Source of the DNA: Beroe ovata
Taxonomy: Eukaryota > Ctenophora > Nuda > Beroida > Beroidae
DNA: 10,337 bases
Reading direction: 5' to 3'
Assembly (NCBI GenBank): GCA_946803715.1
Contig: CAMPET010000281.1
Coordinates: 77,388-87,724, forward strand
The notes under the pieces were generated by a model that saw only the letters and a list, made by a program, of their open reading frames with translations, was not told where the DNA came from and ran no database searches. The position numbers were made by a program, and so were the translations under genes. Of the stretch, positions 7,798-10,337 are shown in pieces; the stretch's first letter is position 1, and each line of letters opens with the position of its first letter.

Positions 7798-9175
7798 TCA
7801 CTGAGCCATTGCAACATTAGGGTTCACCCTCCTGCATTCATCAAATATCCTTTTATATTGCAAAATGGTATCTGATAATTGATAAAAATTGGGATTAGAA
7901 TTTGGACTACTTAATATATGATTCAAGTTATCAGGCATTGGCACAAGATTGCTGCAAACTATTGACAGGAATTCATGAAGTAGAGGAAGGGTGTCTTTGG
8001 TAAAACAACTGGGCTTGTATTCGACCTGGTGTGGATTTCTTGCTTTACTCTAATATAGTTTAGAGGGACTTTACAAGAGAAAAATCAATTTCTAACAAGA
8101 ATATCAAAGTTAAAAGGAAAATACCTCAATGACCATGCACTTAAAACTGGGACCTAGAAATATACTCCCAACTTTAATAGCAAAGTCTCCAATCTCAAAC
8201 TTCTTTCCTTTAGCTTCAATGCGGGTTAGCTTATTAGGCTGATAGCAGTCAGTAAGTTTAGTTAAAATGTTATCAAATGATCTTTCTGCTATGATCACTC
8301 CACCTTGATCAGTTATTCCAAAACTCAAAGAATCATTTTCAGAAGTGTGTATAACTTGAAAACTCTTTCCAGATATTGCTGAAAATACAATTTGAAATGA
8401 AACCTTGAACAAAAAAATGTTATAACAACCAAACTACTTGTGGAAAAGTTTCTTGAATCTTCATTTGATGACTACTGTATAGAGTACTAGAACACCTGTC
8501 AAGTGGGCGTGCTACACTCAATTTCGGATACTTAGTGAATAAGAGAAATTGATATTAAGTATTTGAATGAGTAAGCTTCAAAATTGAAACGTCCTAAAAC
8601 AAAGAAACAACGAAATGACAATAACAGTGGCGCGCGCGCATTTTCACTAAATATGCACGTGCAACTCCTACGTCGAGTAGCAACACGCACTAAATTAATC
8701 TATCCTATATTGCAAAGTTCTTTTTAACAGCAATTTTTCCAACTTCCGACGCCGATTACAAAAAATCTAAGGCCTAATTCAAAAATCCGAATTGATGTTC
8801 GACAGCAGAATCGGTTTTTCTACCACCTTGCAAAAAATCCCGGCTCTCCAACTCCATTTGGTCGAGTTATTTGCGCACGCGCTTGAACTGCCTTATTCCT
8901 TTATATTATAGATATAGAGTGTTTACTTGACAAATTAGGAAGACCAGTATGCTGCTCACAATCCATCATCCATGGTAACAAGGTTTTGGCACCAATATTC
9001 CCAAGATGTGTTTGTAATGCTTCTTCAATTTGGGAAGAAGTTTGTGAAGGAGGAGGATACCAGTGTAGAACACTGAGGAAAGAATGAGAGATATTGCACA
9101 AATAGTGAGGAGAGAAAGCCACTCAGGTAATAAATCAAAATTTCCAGTACAAGGTACTTACAAGGAAACACCCAT
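7798..9175 (-). CDS. MED20: Mediator complex subunit 20, four coding exons, 213 aa
   Basis: Exons on the minus strand are 9175-9162, 9072-8927, 8378-8125 and 8025-7798. Introns are 89, 548 and 99 nt, all GT-AG with matching phases (2, 1 and 0). The product is 213 aa; human MED20 is 212 aa. The 14-nt first coding exon gives MGVSF, continuing into VLHWYPPPSQ, which fits the MGVT-type start of MED20 proteins. The second exon includes a probable helix (QIEEALQTHLGNIGAK) and MMDCEQH, parallel to the family VDCETYH. The third has FQVIHTSEN, then RSFDNILTKL, IEAKGKKFEIGDFAIKVGS and LGPSFKCMVIE, and the fourth starts VEYKPSC. The last segment has DTILQYKRIFDECRR, like the family DTMVQYMELFNKIR. MED20 is part of the Mediator head and links transcription factors to RNA polymerase II in the nucleus. 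An acceptor ends 36 nt before the ATG. Confidence 0.93.
8632..8661. other. GC-alternating tract and GCACGTGC palindrome inside MED20 intron 2
   Basis: The largest MED20 intron contains GGCGCGCGCGCA followed by GCACGTGC (8655-8662), in otherwise AT-rich sequence. Alternating GC can adopt Z-form DNA, and the palindrome is an E-box. About 220 bp further on (8873-8881) lies a loosely complementary GCGCACGCG stretch, but the match is too weak for me to call a terminal inverted repeat. Confidence 0.25.
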
Positions 9176-9191
9176 GATGACCAACAAACTG

Positions 9192-9200
9192 TTATATCAT
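9192..9200 (-). promoter_or_regulatory. Two-codon upstream ORF (Met-Ile-stop) in the MED20 leader
   Basis: The minus strand reads ATG ATA TAA between the candidate acceptor (9213-9212) and the MED20 ATG at 9175, out of frame and ending 16 nt before the start. It has the same Met-Ile-stop content as the uORF before OGDH. Any translational effect is inferred. Confidence 0.3.
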
Positions 9201-9211
9201 TTTGAACTAAG

Positions 9212-9922
9212 CTGGAAAATGAATAAGCCAAGAAAAAACAGCCAAATTGAATTGAATTGCATAATTTTGACATGAACAAATTCTAATATTCACTTAAGAT
9301 TCATCCCTACAAGAATTCACTAGCAAGTACACCAGTCTGGGCACCCAGAATAAAACATTTATATAACAACTTATTGCATCCAGAAGTTAAAAATTACTAT
9401 CAACATCCAGAAGTTAAAAAATAATACCAACAGTTGAATGATATAACAAAACCTATATATATATCTTTGATATGATTTGATGATGTCATCATGAGTGAAA
9501 CTCGGGAGGTATGACACATTGGTAAAAGGGTCATAACTCATAAGATTTGTAATTGTGTCCAATGTCCATTGTGTCCGTCAATAAGAAAATGTCTAATGCA
9601 CATCATTACGCACCACAATCATGCACAATGGCTCATTGACTTGGCCTTGGTAATCGGACAATCGGTATATGAAAATCGGAGCAATCATATCGTCAAGGGA
9701 TGCAGCTAGACTCGACCGCTGATGCATTTTGTTAAGCGGCTTGCGCCAGCGTCTAAGAATAAGTTTGAAAATGAGTTTGCACCGCCATCTGTGGTGCGGC
9801 CTGCACCCGCGCAAACGAAATTTTTGACAGAGGCTATCGTCGATCGACAACTAAACTATCATTAATGTTAAAAAATCCGTCAATGCAATTGGGCGTGATC
9901 ACAAACTAAGCTGACCAACTGC
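9212..9922. other. Gene-poor flank upstream of MED20
   Basis: This segment holds the presumed MED20 promoter and no gene I can recognise. It contains a 27-bp tandem duplication, a short (TA)n run around 9454-9462, and a palindrome GTCGATCGAC (about 9839-9848). From about 9700 the sequence becomes richer in G+C and CpG. An open frame of 85 codons on the minus strand (9850-9593) has no family resemblance and is probably chance or transposon-derived. Confidence 0.35.
9377..9430 (+). repeat. 27-bp tandem duplication, two copies
   Basis: Two adjacent 27-bp units (9377-9403 and 9404-9430) begin CATCCAGAAGTTAAAAA and differ at about three positions near their ends. This looks like a simple local duplication. 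No function is apparent. Confidence 0.8.
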
Positions 9923-9930
9923 GGTATGTC

Positions 9931-10071
9931 TTGCCGGATGTTATCTGTCCACTGTTTCTTGCGCGCGGTGCGCGCGCCTTCATTGAAGGCCGAAACAGGC
10001 ATTCGATGAAGGCCTTCGATGAAGGCACGCGCGCCGCGCGCAAGAAACAGTGGACAGATAACATCCGGCAA
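9931..10071. mobile_element. 141-bp foldback MITE with 61-bp terminal inverted repeats
   Basis: The arms at 9931-9991 and 10011-10071 are inverted copies, 58 of 61 bases identical, around a 19-bp centre. Each outer end starts TTGCCGGATG. The element is flanked by a perfect 8-bp direct repeat, GGTATGTC (9923-9930 and 10072-10079), which is the expected target-site duplication. All three arm differences are CpG versus TpG, as expected from decay of methylated cytosines in once-identical arms. No transposase is present, so it is non-autonomous. An 8-bp duplication is known for hAT and P-type elements among others, but the ends do not let me assign a superfamily. The arms would form a long hairpin if transcribed. 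Confidence 0.85.
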
Positions 10072-10135
10072 GGTATGTCATGTGTATCGGATAATATACA
10101 ATGACACATTCGATGATGGCTCGTGCTATTCTGCC

Positions 10136-10232
10136 TTGTAGGATTTTACCCTACCGTCGGTGCGCGCGATTTTCAATCCGCCCCTTGCCAGGGATAAAAT
10201 CCCGCCAGCAAGGGTAGGGTGAAATCCTACAA
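10136..10232. mobile_element. 97-bp MITE-like element with 20-bp terminal inverted repeats
   Basis: The ends at 10136-10155 (starting TTGTAGGATTT) and 10213-10232 are inverted copies, 19 of 20 identical. A 9-bp direct repeat, TATTCTGCC, abuts both sides (10127-10135 and 10233-10241) and fits a target-site duplication. The ends are unrelated to the neighbouring 141-bp element, so this is a different family. Duplications of 9 bp are typical of Mutator-like elements and also seen in Merlin; the superfamily is not settled. It has no coding capacity. Confidence 0.75.
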
Positions 10233-10293
10233 TATTCTGCCTCGTTTGAATCCGCGCACGACGGTACTTGCGACGCGCCTGCCAGCTTTTATG

Positions 10294-10337
10294 CTAACCT
10301 AACCCTAACCCTAACCTAACCCTAACCTAACCCTAAC
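10294..10337 (-). repeat. Telomere-like repeat, mixed CCTAA and CCCTAA units, at the window edge
   Basis: From 10294 to the end the plus strand consists of eight units alternating irregularly between CTAAC (5 bp) and CCTAAC (6 bp), i.e. variants of the (TTAGGG)n telomeric repeat on the minus strand. The block reaches the edge, so its full length is unknown. A genuine right-hand chromosome end would read TTAGGG on the plus strand. This orientation instead suits an interstitial block, or an inward-facing or fused telomere. Confidence 0.85.

Noticed and set aside
8632-8885. Possible inverted-repeat element inside MED20 intron 2 bounded by GC-alternating stretches
   Set aside because: The two stretches match only loosely, and I found no flanking duplication.
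9593-9850. 85-codon minus-strand frame upstream of MED20, considered as a transposase fragment
   Set aside because: I could not match it to any transposase motif, and its composition follows the local CpG-rich sequence.
10243-10252. GTTTGAATCC resembling a tRNA B box
   Set aside because: There is no A box, anticodon arm or acceptor stem at the right distance on either strand.

Overview
The window looks like nuclear DNA of a metazoan, probably an early-branching or otherwise compact invertebrate genome such as a sponge; the exact lineage is a guess. The evidence is GT-AG introns of about 90-550 bp, an EMRE-type mitochondrial calcium uniporter subunit (a family known from animals), a collagen galactosyltransferase, Mediator subunit MED20, and TTAGGG-type telomeric repeats. 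Nothing suggests prokaryotic DNA.

Five protein-coding genes lie head to tail, all on the minus strand, and are read from right to left. In transcription order they are MED20 (9175-7798, four coding exons), OGDH encoding 2-oxoglutarate dehydrogenase E1 (7202-4206, one uninterrupted coding exon), SMDT1/EMRE (3531-3154, two exons, 83 aa), LACTB2 (2350-1006, two exons, 291 aa) and a COLGALT/GLT25D collagen galactosyltransferase (710 to beyond base 1, three exons visible). I rebuilt every intron-containing gene by matching splice-site phase with family conservation. Several true exons are very short: the 14-nt first coding exon of MED20 and the 76-nt signal-peptide exon of COLGALT. Intergenic gaps are about 300-800 bp.

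Three consecutive genes (OGDH, EMRE, LACTB2) encode predicted mitochondrial proteins. EMRE is needed for mitochondrial Ca2+ uptake, and OGDH is a Ca2+-responsive enzyme in animals. Between EMRE and LACTB2 lies an array of five CACGTG E-boxes spaced 21-25 bp apart, a plausible promoter element for LACTB2. All five genes have a candidate 3' splice acceptor 4-37 nt upstream of the start codon, which means either 5'UTR introns or spliced-leader trans-splicing.

The right-hand kilobase (about 9210-10337) has no recognisable gene. It holds a 27-bp tandem duplication, two short non-autonomous inverted-repeat elements with target-site duplications (9931-10071 with 61-bp arms and an 8-bp duplication; 10136-10232 with 20-bp arms and a 9-bp duplication), and a stretch of CCTAA/CCCTAA telomere-like repeat at the very edge. 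That repeat is in the orientation opposite to that expected of a right-hand chromosome end.
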